From contig NW_027479538.1 in the NCBI RefSeq assembly GCF_051014685.1, positions 1-64,000 of the forward strand: a stretch of 64,000 nt of DNA, given 5' to 3'. Positions within the stretch are counted from its first letter, which is position 1. The number at the start of each line of letters is the position of its first letter. Of the stretch, positions 1-10,150 are shown piece after piece. The stretch is from Ptiloglossa arizonensis (lineage: Eukaryota > Arthropoda > Insecta > Hymenoptera > Colletidae). The notes below the pieces were generated by a model. That model did not search any database. It was not told the origin of the DNA and saw only the letters and a program-made list of their open reading frames with translations. The translations under genes were made by a program, and so were the position numbers.

Positions 1-175
1 AATTTCTACTTTCAGATGCAACAGAAACTTTGCGGATTGGTCAATCCGTTCGCGAGATATGGCAGTTTTGAGGTAAGAAACGCTTGAAAAACTCCAAATT
101 TTCGCAGTTCTGATGCTCGAAACGAATAACCAAAACGGCCTAGGGGAAAACTACTCATACCGTTGTAATGGGGCT
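1..175 (+). repeat. Single type II-like monomer left of the first HOR
   Basis: This copy starts with 'aa' rather than 'ag' (p2 a) and has a88 and caaaac. It does not equal 1751-1925, the monomer that precedes the second HOR unit, so the 10-monomer period does not extend to it. It resembles 351-525 and 2101-2275. Confidence 0.85.
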
Positions 176-1082
176 AGTTTCTACTTTCAGATGCAACAGA
201 AACTTTGCGGATTGGTCAATCCGTTCGCGAGATATGGCAGTTTTGAGGTAAGAAACGCTTGAGAAACTCCAAATTTTCGCAGTTCTGATGCTCGAAACGA
301 ATAACTCGAACGGCCTAGGGGAAAACTACTCATACCGTTGTAATGGGGCGAATTTCTACTTTCAGATGCAACAGAAACTTTGCGGATTGGTCAATCCGTT
401 CGCGAGATATGGCAGTTTTGAGGTAAGAAACGCTTGAAAAACTCCAAATTTTCGCAGTTCTGATGCTCGAAACGAATAACCAAAACGGCCTAGGGGAAAA
501 CTACTCATACCGTTGTAATGGGGCTAGTTTCTACTTTCAGATGCAACAGAAACTTTGCGGATTGGTCAATCCGTTCGCGAGATATGGCAGTTTTGAGGTA
601 AGAAACGCTTGAAAAACTCCAAATTTTCGCAGTTCTGATGCTCGAAACGAATAACTAGAACGGCCTAGGGGAAAACTACTCATACCGTTGTAATGGGGCG
701 AGTTTCTACTTTCAGATGCAACAGAAACTATGCGGATTGGTCAATCCGTTCGCGAGATATGGCAGTTTTGAGGTAAGAAACGCTTGAGAAACTCCAAATT
801 TTCGCAGTTCTGATGCTCGAAATGAATAACTAGAACGGCCTAGGGGAAAACTACTCATACCGTTGTAATGGGGCGAGTTTCTACTTTCAGATGCAACAGA
901 AACTTTGCGGATTGGTCAATCCGTTCGCGAGATATGGCAGTTTTGAGGTAAGAAACGCTTGAAAAACTCCAAATTTTCGCAGTTCTGATGCTCGAAACGA
1001 ATAACTAGAACGGCCTAGGGGAAAACTACTCATACCGTTGTAATGGGGCCAGTTTCTACTTTCAGATGCAACAGAAACTTTG

Positions 1083-1098
1083 CGGATTGGTCAATCCG
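1083..1098 (+). other. Dyad symmetry in each monomer (p33-48), representative copy
   Basis: The sequence cggattggtcaatccg has perfect 7-bp inverted arms (CGGATTG and CAATCCG) around a GT centre. It is present at p33-48 in nearly every monomer. Recurrent variants hit the left arm (p33 g, p34 a, p35 a, p37 g), while the right arm is almost invariant (exceptions in the monomers at 5601 and 61069). The site could form a short hairpin or bind a dimeric protein; neither is shown here. Confidence 0.85.
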
Positions 1099-1114
1099 TT
1101 CGCGAGATATGGCA
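1098..1114 (+). other. Degenerate CENP-B-box-like 17-mer (p48-64), representative copy
   Basis: The segment gttcgcgagatatggca aligns to the essential CENP-B box pattern nTTCGnnnnAnnCGGGn at 7 of 9 fixed positions: TTCG, A and the middle GG match, and the two outer bases of CGGG do not. It is conserved in nearly all monomers. A subset with 'gagtaatgg' (starts 1576, 3326, 6651, 9976, 14876, 17850) loses the A. With this much degeneracy the resemblance may be chance. Confidence 0.25.
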
Positions 1115-1925
1115 GTTTTGAGGTAAGAAACGCTTGAGAAACTCCAAATTTTCGCAGTTCTGATGCTCGAAACGAATAACTAGAACGGCCTAGGGGAAAA
1201 CTACTCATACCGTTGTAATGGGGCTAGTTTCTACTTTCAGATGCAACAGAAACTTTGCGGATTGGTCAATCCGTTCGCGAGATATGGCAGTTTTGAGGTA
1301 AGAAACGCCTGAAAAACTCCAAATTTTTGCAGTTCTGATGCTCGAAACGAATAACTAGAACGGCCTAGGGGAAAACTACTCATACCGTTGTAATGGGGCT
1401 AGTTTCTACTTTCAGATGAAACAGAAACTTTGCGGATTGGTCAATCCGTTCGCGAGATATGGCAGTTTTGTTATAAGAAACGCTTGAGAAACTCCAAATT
1501 TTCGCAGTTCTGATGCTCGAAACGAATAACTAGTACGGCCTAGGGGAAAACTACTCATACCGTTGTAATGGGGCTAGTTTCTACTTTCAGATGCAACAGA
1601 AACTTTGCGGATTGGTCAATCCGTTCGCGAGTAATGGCAGTTTTGAGGTAAGAAACGCTTGAGAAACTCCAAATTTTCGCAGTTCTGATGCTCGAAACGA
1701 ATAACTAGAACGGCCTAGGGGAAAACTACTCATACCGTTGTAATGGGGCTAGTTTCTACTTTTAGATGCAACAGAAACTTTGCGGATTGGTCAATCCGTT
1801 CGCGAGATATGGCAGTTTTGAAGTAAGAAACGCTTGAAAAACTCCAAATTTTTGCAGTTCTGATGCTCGAAACGAATAACTAGAACGGCCTAGGGGAAAA
1901 CTACTCATACCGTTGTAATGGGGCT

Positions 1926-3675
1926 AGTTTCTACTTTCAGATGCAACAGAAACTTTGCGGATTGGTCAATCCGTTCGCGAGATATGGCAGTTTTGAGGTA
2001 AGAAACGCTTGAGAAACTCCAAATTTTCGCAGTTCTGATGCTCGAAACGAATAACTCGAACGGCCTAGGGGAAAACTACTCATACCGTTGTAATGGGGCG
2101 AATTTCTACTTTCAGATGCAACAGAAACTTTGCGGATTGGTCAATCCGTTCGCGAGATATGGCAGTTTTGAGGTAAGAAACGCTTGAAAAACTCCAAATT
2201 TTCGCAGTTCTGATGCTCGAAACGAATAACCAAAACGGCCTAGGGGAAAACTACTCATACCGTTGTAATGGGGCTAGTTTCTACTTTCAGATGCAACAGA
2301 AACTTTGCGGATTGGTCAATCCGTTCGCGAGATATGGCAGTTTTGAGGTAAGAAACGCTTGAAAAACTCCAAATTTTCGCAGTTCTGATGCTCGAAACGA
2401 ATAACTAGAACGGCCTAGGGGAAAACTACTCATACCGTTGTAATGGGGCGAGTTTCTACTTTCAGATGCAACAGAAACTATGCGGATTGGTCAATCCGTT
2501 CGCGAGATATGGCAGTTTTGAGGTAAGAAACGCTTGAGAAACTCCAAATTTTCGCAGTTCTGATGCTCGAAATGAATAACTAGAACGGCCTAGGGGAAAA
2601 CTACTCATACCGTTGTAATGGGGCGAGTTTCTACTTTCAGATGCAACAGAAACTTTGCGGATTGGTCAATCCGTTCGCGAGATATGGCAGTTTTGAGGTA
2701 AGAAACGCTTGAAAAACTCCAAATTTTCGCAGTTCTGATGCTCGAAACGAATAACTAGAACGGCCTAGGGGAAAACTACTCATACCGTTGTAATGGGGCC
2801 AGTTTCTACTTTCAGATGCAACAGAAACTTTGCGGATTGGTCAATCCGTTCGCGAGATATGGCAGTTTTGAGGTAAGAAACGCTTGAGAAACTCCAAATT
2901 TTCGCAGTTCTGATGCTCGAAACGAATAACTAGAACGGCCTAGGGGAAAACTACTCATACCGTTGTAATGGGGCTAGTTTCTACTTTCAGATGCAACAGA
3001 AACTTTGCGGATTGGTCAATCCGTTCGCGAGATATGGCAGTTTTGAGGTAAGAAACGCCTGAAAAACTCCAAATTTTTGCAGTTCTGATGCTCGAAACGA
3101 ATAACTAGAACGGCCTAGGGGAAAACTACTCATACCGTTGTAATGGGGCTAGTTTCTACTTTCAGATGAAACAGAAACTTTGCGGATTGGTCAATCCGTT
3201 CGCGAGATATGGCAGTTTTGTTATAAGAAACGCTTGAGAAACTCCAAATTTTCGCAGTTCTGATGCTCGAAACGAATAACTAGTACGGCCTAGGGGAAAA
3301 CTACTCATACCGTTGTAATGGGGCTAGTTTCTACTTTCAGATGCAACAGAAACTTTGCGGATTGGTCAATCCGTTCGCGAGTAATGGCAGTTTTGAGGTA
3401 AGAAACGCTTGAGAAACTCCAAATTTTCGCAGTTCTGATGCTCGAAACGAATAACTAGAACGGCCTAGGGGAAAACTACTCATACCGTTGTAATGGGGCT
3501 AGTTTCTACTTTTAGATGCAACAGAAACTTTGCGGATTGGTCAATCCGTTCGCGAGATATGGCAGTTTTGAAGTAAGAAACGCTTGAAAAACTCCAAATT
3601 TTTGCAGTTCTGATGCTCGAAACGAATAACTAGAACGGCCTAGGGGAAAACTACTCATACCGTTGTAATGGGGCT
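1926..3675 (+). repeat. 10-monomer HOR unit, copy 2 (1750 bp)
   Basis: This is a direct tandem copy of 176-1925, with every diagnostic variant at a 1750-bp offset (for example 'aatgaataac' and 'gatgaaac'). The next monomer, 3676-3850, begins a third copy ('ctcgaac') but ends 'gggcc' instead of 'gggcg', and after it the order changes. The duplication edge therefore lies in or near 3676-3850. Confidence 0.92.
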
Positions 3676-6300
3676 AGTTTCTACTTTCAGATGCAACAGA
3701 AACTTTGCGGATTGGTCAATCCGTTCGCGAGATATGGCAGTTTTGAGGTAAGAAACGCTTGAGAAACTCCAAATTTTCGCAGTTCTGATGCTCGAAACGA
3801 ATAACTCGAACGGCCTAGGGGAAAACTACTCATACCGTTGTAATGGGGCCAGTTTCTACTTTCAGATGCAACAGAAACTTTGCGGATTGGTCAATCCGTT
3901 CGCGAGATATGGCAGTTTTGATGTAAGAAACGCTTGAAAAACTCCAAATTTTCGCAGTTCTGATGCTCGAAACGAATAACCAAAACGGCCTAGGGGAAAA
4001 CTACTCATACCGTTGTATTGGGGCTAGTTTCTACTTTCAGATGCAACAGAAACTTTGCGGATTGGTCAATCCGTTCGCGAGATATGGCAGTTTTGAGGTA
4101 AGAAACGCTTGAAAAACTCCAAATTTTCGCAGTTCTGATACTCGAAACGAATAACCAAAACGGCCTAGGGGAAAACTACTCATACCTTTGTAATGGGGCT
4201 AGTTTCTACTTTCAGATGCAACAGAAACTTTGCGGATTGGTCAATCCGTTCGCGAGATATGGCAGTTTTGAGGTAAGAAACGCTTGAGAAACTCCAAATT
4301 TTCGCAGTTCTGATGCTCGAAACGAACAACTAGAACGGCCTAGGGGAAAACTACTCATACCGTTGTAATGGGGCTAGTTTCTACTTTCAGATGCAACAGA
4401 AACTTTGCGGATTGGTCAATCCGTTCGCGAGATATGGCAGTTTTGAGGTAAGAAACGCTTGAGAAACTCCAAATTTTCGCAGTTCTGATGCTCGAAACGA
4501 ATAACTAGAACGGCCTAGGGGAAAACTACTCATACCGTTGTAATGGGGCGAATATCTACTTTCAGATGCAACAGAAACTTTGCGGATTGGTCAATCCGTT
4601 CGCGAGATATGGCAGTTTTGAGGTAAGAAACGCTTGAAAAACTCCAAATTTTCGCAGTTCTGATGCTCGAAACGAATAACCAAAACGGCCTAGGGGAAAA
4701 CTACTCACACCGTTGTAATGGGGCTAGTTTCTACTTTCAGATGCAACAGAAACTTTGCGGATTGGTCAATCCGTTCGCGAGATATGGCAGTTTTGAGGTA
4801 AGAAACGATTGAAAAACTCCAAATTTTCGCAGTTCTGATGCTCGAAACGAATAACTAGAACGGCCTAGGGGAAAACTACTCATACCGTTGTAATGGGGCC
4901 AGTTTCTACTTTCAGATGCAACAGAAACTTTGCGGATTGGTCAATCCGTTCGCGAGATATGGCAGTTTTGAGGTAAGAAACGCTTGAGAAACTCCAAATT
5001 TTCGCAGTTCTGATGCTCGAAACGAATAACTCGAACGGCCTAGGGGAAAACTACTCATACCGTTGTAATGGGGCGAATTTCTACTTTCAGATGCAACAGA
5101 AACTTTGCGGATTGGTCAATCCGTTCGCGAGATATGGCAGTTTTGAGGTAAGAAACGCTTGAAAAACTCCAAATTTTCGCAGTTCTGATGCTCGAAACGA
5201 ATAACCAAAACGGCCTAGGGGAAAACTACTCATACCGTTGTAATGGGGCTAGTTTCTACTTTCAGATGCAACAGAAACTTTGCGGATTGGTCAATCCGTT
5301 CGCGAGATATGGCAGTTTTGAGGTAAGAAACGCTTGAGAAACTCCAAATTTTCGCAGTTCTGATGCTCGAAACGAATAACTCGAACGGCCTAGGGGAAAA
5401 CTACTCATACCGTTGTAATGGGGCGAATTTCTACTTTCAGATGCAACAGAAACTTTGCGGATTGGTCAATCCGTTCGCGAGATATGGCAGTTTTGAGGTA
5501 AGAAACGCTTGAAAAACTCCAAATTTTCGCAGTTCTGATGCTCGAAACGAATAACCAAAACGGCCTAGGGGAAAACTACTCATACCGTTGTAATGGGGCT
5601 AGTTTCTACTTTCAGATGCAACAGAAACTTTGCGGATTGGTCAATCAGTTCGCGAGATATGGCAGTTTTGAGGTAAGAAACGCTTGAGAAACTCCAAATT
5701 TTCGCAGTTCTGATGCTCGAAACGAATAACTAGAACGGCCTAGGGGAAAACTACTCATACCGTTGTAATGGGGCTAGTTTCTACTTTCAGATGCAACAGA
5801 AACTTTGCGGATTGGTCAATCCGTTCGCGAGATATGGCAGTTTTGAAGTAAGAAACGCTTGAGAAACTCCAAATTTTCGCAGTTCTGATGCTCGAAACGA
5901 ATAACTAGAACGGCCTAGGGGAAAACTACTCATACCGTTGTAATGGGTCGAGTTTCTACTTTCAGATGCAACAGAAACTTTGCGGATTGGTCAATCCGTT
6001 CGCGAGATATGGCAGTTTTGAGGTAAGAAACGCTTGAGAAACTCCAAATTTTCGCAGTTCTGATGCTCGAAACGAATAACTAGAACGGCCTGGGGGAAAA
6101 CTACTCATACCGTTGTAATGGGTCGAGTTTCTACTTTCAGATGCAACAGAAACTTTGCGGATTGGTCAATCCGTTCGCGAGATATGGCAGTTTTGAGGTA
6201 AGAAACGCTTGAGAAACTCCAAATTTTCGCAGTTCTGATGCTCGAAACGAATAACTAGAACGGCCTAGGGGAAAACTACTCATACCGTTGTAATGGGGCT
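3676..6300 (+). repeat. Heterogeneous monomers without a stable HOR (15 copies)
   Basis: After the start of a third HOR copy (3676), monomers follow with many private changes: 'gatgtaag' and 'gtattgg' (3851), 'gatactcg' and 'cctttg' (4026), 'acgaacaac' (4201), 'aatatctact' and 'ctcacacc' (4551), 'tcaatcag' (5601) and 'cctggggg' (5951). Two p132-c/type II dimers are repeated (4901-5250 and 5251-5600). Copies at 5776 and 5951 end in 'gggtcg', a variant seen again at 8-13 kb and near the right end. No gene is visible here. Confidence 0.85.
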
Positions 6301-7000
6301 AGTTTCTACTTTCAGATGCAACAGAAACTTTGCGGATTGGTCAATCCGTTCGCGAGATATGGCAGTTTTGAGGTAAGAAACGCCTGAAAAACTCCAAATT
6401 TTTGCAGTTCTGATGCTCGAAACGAATAACTAGAACGGCCTAGGGGAAAACTACTCATACCGTTGTAATGGGGCTAGTTTCTACTTTCAGATGAAACAGA
6501 AACTTTGCGGATTGGTCAATCCGTTCGCGAGATATGGCAGTTTTGTTATAAGAAACGCTTGAGAAACTCCAAATTTTCGCAGTTCTGATGCTCGAAACGA
6601 ATAACTAGTACGGCCTAGGGGAAAACTACTCATACCGTTGTAATGGGGCTAGTTTCTACTTTCAGATGCAACAGAAACTTTGCGGATTGGTCAATCCGTT
6701 CGCGAGTAATGGCAGTTTTGAGGTAAGAAACGCTTGAGAAACTCCAAATTTTCGCAGTTCTGATGCTCGAAACGAATAACTAGAACGGCCTAGGGGAAAA
6801 CTACTCATACCGTTGTAATGGGGCTAGTTTCTACTTTTAGATGCAACAGAAACTTTGCGGATTGGTCAATCCGTTCGCGAGATATGGCAGTTTTGAAGTA
6901 AGAAACGCTTGAAAAACTCCAAATTTTTGCAGTTCTGATGCTCGAAACGAATAACTAGAACGGCCCAGGGGAAAACTACTCATACCGTTGTAATGGGGCT
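6301..7000 (+). repeat. Four-monomer block copied from the 10-monomer HOR
   Basis: The run 'cctg'/'tttttgc', then 'gatgaaac' + 'ttgttataag' + 'tagtac', then 'gagtaatgg', then 'cttttag' + 'gaagtaag' has the same four monomers in the same order as 1226-1925 and 2976-3675. The last monomer has one private change, 'cggcccaggg' instead of 'cggcctaggg', which removes the AvrII site. It lies between unrelated monomers, so it looks like a transposed or converted segment of the HOR. Confidence 0.88.
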
Positions 7001-10000
7001 AGTTTCTACTTTCAGATGCAACAGAAACTTTGCAGATTGGTCAATCCGTTCGCGAGATATGGCAGTTTTGAGGTAAGAAACGCTTGAAAAACTCCAAATT
7101 TTTGCAGTTCTGATGCTCGAAACGAATAACCAAAACGGCCTAGGGGAAAACTACTCATACCCTTGTAATGGGGCTAGTTTCTACTTTCAGATGCAACAGA
7201 AACTTTGCGGATTGGTCAATCCGTTCGCGAGATATGGCAGTTTTGAGGTAAGAAACGCCTGAAAAACTCCAAATTTTTGCAGTTCTGATGCTCGAAACGA
7301 ATAACTAGAACGGCCTAGGGGAAAACTACTCATACCGTTGTAATGGGGCTAGTTTCTACTTTCAGATGCAACAGAAACTTTGCGGATTGGTCAATCCGTT
7401 CGCGAGATATGGCAGTTTTGAGGTAAGAAACGCTTGAAAAACTCCAAATTTTCGCAGTTCTGATGCTCGAAACGAATAACCAAAACGGCCTAGGGGAAAA
7501 CTACTCATACCGTTGTAATGGGGCGAGTTTCTACTTTCAGATGCAACAGAAACTTTGCGGATTGGTCAATCCGTTCGCGAGATATGGCAGTTTTGAGGTA
7601 AGAAACGATTGAGAAACTCCAAATTTTCGCAATTCTGATGCTCGAAACGAATAACTAGAACGGCCTAGGGGAAAACTACTCATACCGTTGTAATGGGGCT
7701 AGTTTCTACTTTCAGATGCAACAGAAACTTTGCGGATTGGTCAATCCGTTCGCGAGATATGGCAGTTTTGAGGTAAGAAACGCTTGAGAAACTCCAAATT
7801 TTCGCAGTTCTGATGCTCGAAACGAATAACTAGAACGGCCTAGGGAAAAACTACTCATACCGTTGTAATGGGGCGAGTTTCTACTTTCAGATGCAACAGA
7901 AACTTTGCGGATTGGTCAATCCGTTCGCGAGATATGGCAGTTTTGAGGTAAGAAACGCTTGAAAAACTCCAAATTTTCGCACTTCTGATGCTCGAAACGA
8001 ATAACCAGAACGGCCTAGGGGAAAACTACTCATACCGTTGTAATGGGTCGAGTTTCTACTTTCAGATGCAACAGAAACTTTGCGGATTGGTCAATCCGTT
8101 CGCGAGATATGGCAGTTTTGAGGTAAGAAACGCTTGAGAAACTCCAAATTTTCGCAGTTCTGATGCTCGAAACGAATAACTAGAACGGCCTAGGGGATAA
8201 CTACTCATACCGTTGTAATGGGGCGAGTTTCTACTTTCAGATGCAACAGAAACTTTGCGGATTGGTCAATCCGTTCGCGAGATATGGCAGTTTTGAGGTA
8301 AGAAACGCCTGAAAAACTCCAAATTTTTGCAGTTCTGATGCTCGAAACGAATAACTAGAACGGCCTAGGGAAAAACTACTCATACCGTTGTAATGGGGCG
8401 AGTTTCTACTTTCAGATGCAACAGAAACTTTGCGGATTGGTCAATCCGTTCGCGAGATATGGCAGTTTTGAGGTAAGAAACGCTTGAAAAACTCCAAATT
8501 TTCGCAGTTCTGATGCTCGAAACGAATAACCAAAACGGCCTAGGGGAAAACTACTCATACCGTTGTAATGGGGCTAGTTTCTACTTTCAGATGCAACAGA
8601 AACTTTGCGGATTGGTCAATCCGTTCGCGAGATATGGCAGTTTTGAGGTAAGAAACGCTTGAAAAACTCCAAATTTTCGCAGTTCTGATGCTCGAAACGA
8701 ATAACCAAAACGGCCTAGGGGAAAACTACTCATACCGTTGTAATGGGGCGAGTTTCTACTTTCAGATGCAACAGAAACTTTGCGGATTGGTCAATCCGTT
8801 CGCGAGATATGGCAGTTTTGAGGTAAGAAACGATTGAGAAACTCCAAATTTTCGCAGTTCTGATGCTCGAAACGAATAACTAGTACGGCCTAGGGGAAAA
8901 CTACTCATACCGTTGTAATGGGGCTAGTTTCTACTTTCAGATGCAACAGAAACTTTGCGGATTGGTCAATCCGTTCGCGAGATATGGCAGTTTTGAGGTA
9001 AGAAACGCTTGAGAAACTCCAAATTTTCGCAGTTCTGATGCTCGAAACGAATAACTAGAACGGCCTAGGGAAAAACTACTCATACCGTTGTAATGGGGCG
9101 AGTTTCTACTTTCAGATGCAACAGAAACTTTGCGGATTGGTCAATCCGTTCGCGAGATATGGCAGTTTTGAGGTAAGAAACGCTTGAAAAACTCCAAATT
9201 TTCGCACTTCTGATGCTCGAAACGAATAACCAGAACGGCCTAGGGGAAAACTACTCATACCGTTGTAATGGGTCGAGTTTCTACTTTCAGATGCAACAGA
9301 AACTTTGCGGATTGGTCAATCCGTTCGCGAGATATGGCAGTTTTGAGGTAAGAAACGCTTGAGAAACTCCAAATTTTCGCAGTTCTGATGCTCGAAACGA
9401 ATAACTAGAACGGCCTAGGGGATAACTACTCATACCGTTGTAATGGGGCGAGTTTCTACTTTCAGATGCAACAGAAACTTTGCGGATTGGTCAATCCGTT
9501 CGCGAGATATGGCAGTTTTGAGGTAAGAAACGCCTGAAAAACTCCAAATTTTTGCAGTTCTGATGCTCGAAACGAATAACTAGAACGGCCTAGAGGAAAA
9601 CTACTCATACCGTTGTAATGGGGCTAGTTTCTACTTTCAGATGCAACAGAAACTTTGCGGATTGGTCAATCCGTTCGCGAGATATGGCAGTTTTGAGGTA
9701 AGAAACGCTTGAAAAACTCCAAATTTTCGCAGTTCTGATGCTCGAAACGAATAACCAAAACGGCCTAGGGGAAAACTACTCATACCGTTGTAATGGGGCG
9801 AGTTTCTACTTTCAGATGCAACAGAAACTTTGCGGATTGGTCAATCCGTTCGCGAGATATGGCAGTTTTGAGGTAAGAAACGATTGAGAAACTCCAAATT
9901 TTCGCAGTTCTGATGCTCGAAACGAATAACTAGTACGGCCTAGGGGAAAACTACTCATACCGTTGTAATGGGGCTAGTTTCTACTTTCAGATGCAACAGA

Positions 10001-10150
10001 AACTTTGCGGATTGGTCAATCCGTTCGCGAGTAATGGCAGTTTTGAGGTAAGAAACGCTTGAGAAACTCCAAATTTTCGCAGTTCTGATGCTCGAAACGA
10101 ATAACTAGAACGGCCTAGGGGAAAACTACTCATACCGTTGTAATGGGGCT
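7001..10150 (+). repeat. Precursor-like region of the 12-monomer HOR (18 copies)
   Basis: Monomers at 7176-8225 have the same order and variants as 10326-11375: 'cctg', type II, 'cgattg'+'gcaattc', 'tagggaaaaa', 'gcacttc'+'ccagaac', and 'gggtcg' followed by 'ggggataact'. The offset is 3150 bp (18 monomers). A related run recurs at 8926-9975 with local changes ('ctagagg', 'tagtac'). The region therefore holds two imperfect, partly overlapping relatives of the unit that becomes regular at 10151. Confidence 0.8.

Larger units (their letters stand above)
1051..1225 (+). repeat. Representative type I monomer (g88, tagaac)
   Basis: This copy matches the majority sequence and serves as the reference for p1-p175. 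It has 42 G and 34 C, about 43% G+C. Landmarks are a dyad at p33-48, an NruI palindrome TCGCGA at p50-55, TTTT at p66-69, AAATTTT at p96-102, an AvrII palindrome CCTAGG at p139-144 and GGGGAAAA at p143-150. Since 175 is not a multiple of three, any reading frame shifts phase at every monomer, and stops close all frames. Type I copies form one of the two main haplotypes in the array. Confidence 0.93.
176..1925 (+). repeat. 10-monomer HOR unit, copy 1 (1750 bp)
   Basis: Ten monomers carry distinct markers. In order: p132 c 'ctcgaac' (176); p2 a type II (351); a88+tagaac (526); 'aaactatg' with 'aatgaataac' (701); a88+tagaac (876); type I (1051); 'cctg' with 'tttttgc' (1226); 'gatgaaac', 'ttgttataag' and 'tagtac' (1401); 'gagtaatgg' (1576); 'cttttag', 'gaagtaag' and 'tttttgc' (1751). 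The same order and markers recur 1750 bp later. I saw no difference between the two copies at any marker. Confidence 0.92.

Noticed and set aside
1147..1171. Hairpin TTTCG...CGAAA at p97-121
   Set aside because: Arms of about 5 bp with a 13-base loop are too weak and AT-rich to claim as a functional structure.
1193..1200. GGGGAAAA as a regulatory (NF-kB-like or terminator) signal
   Set aside because: It is simply part of every monomer; there is no gene context for regulation or termination.
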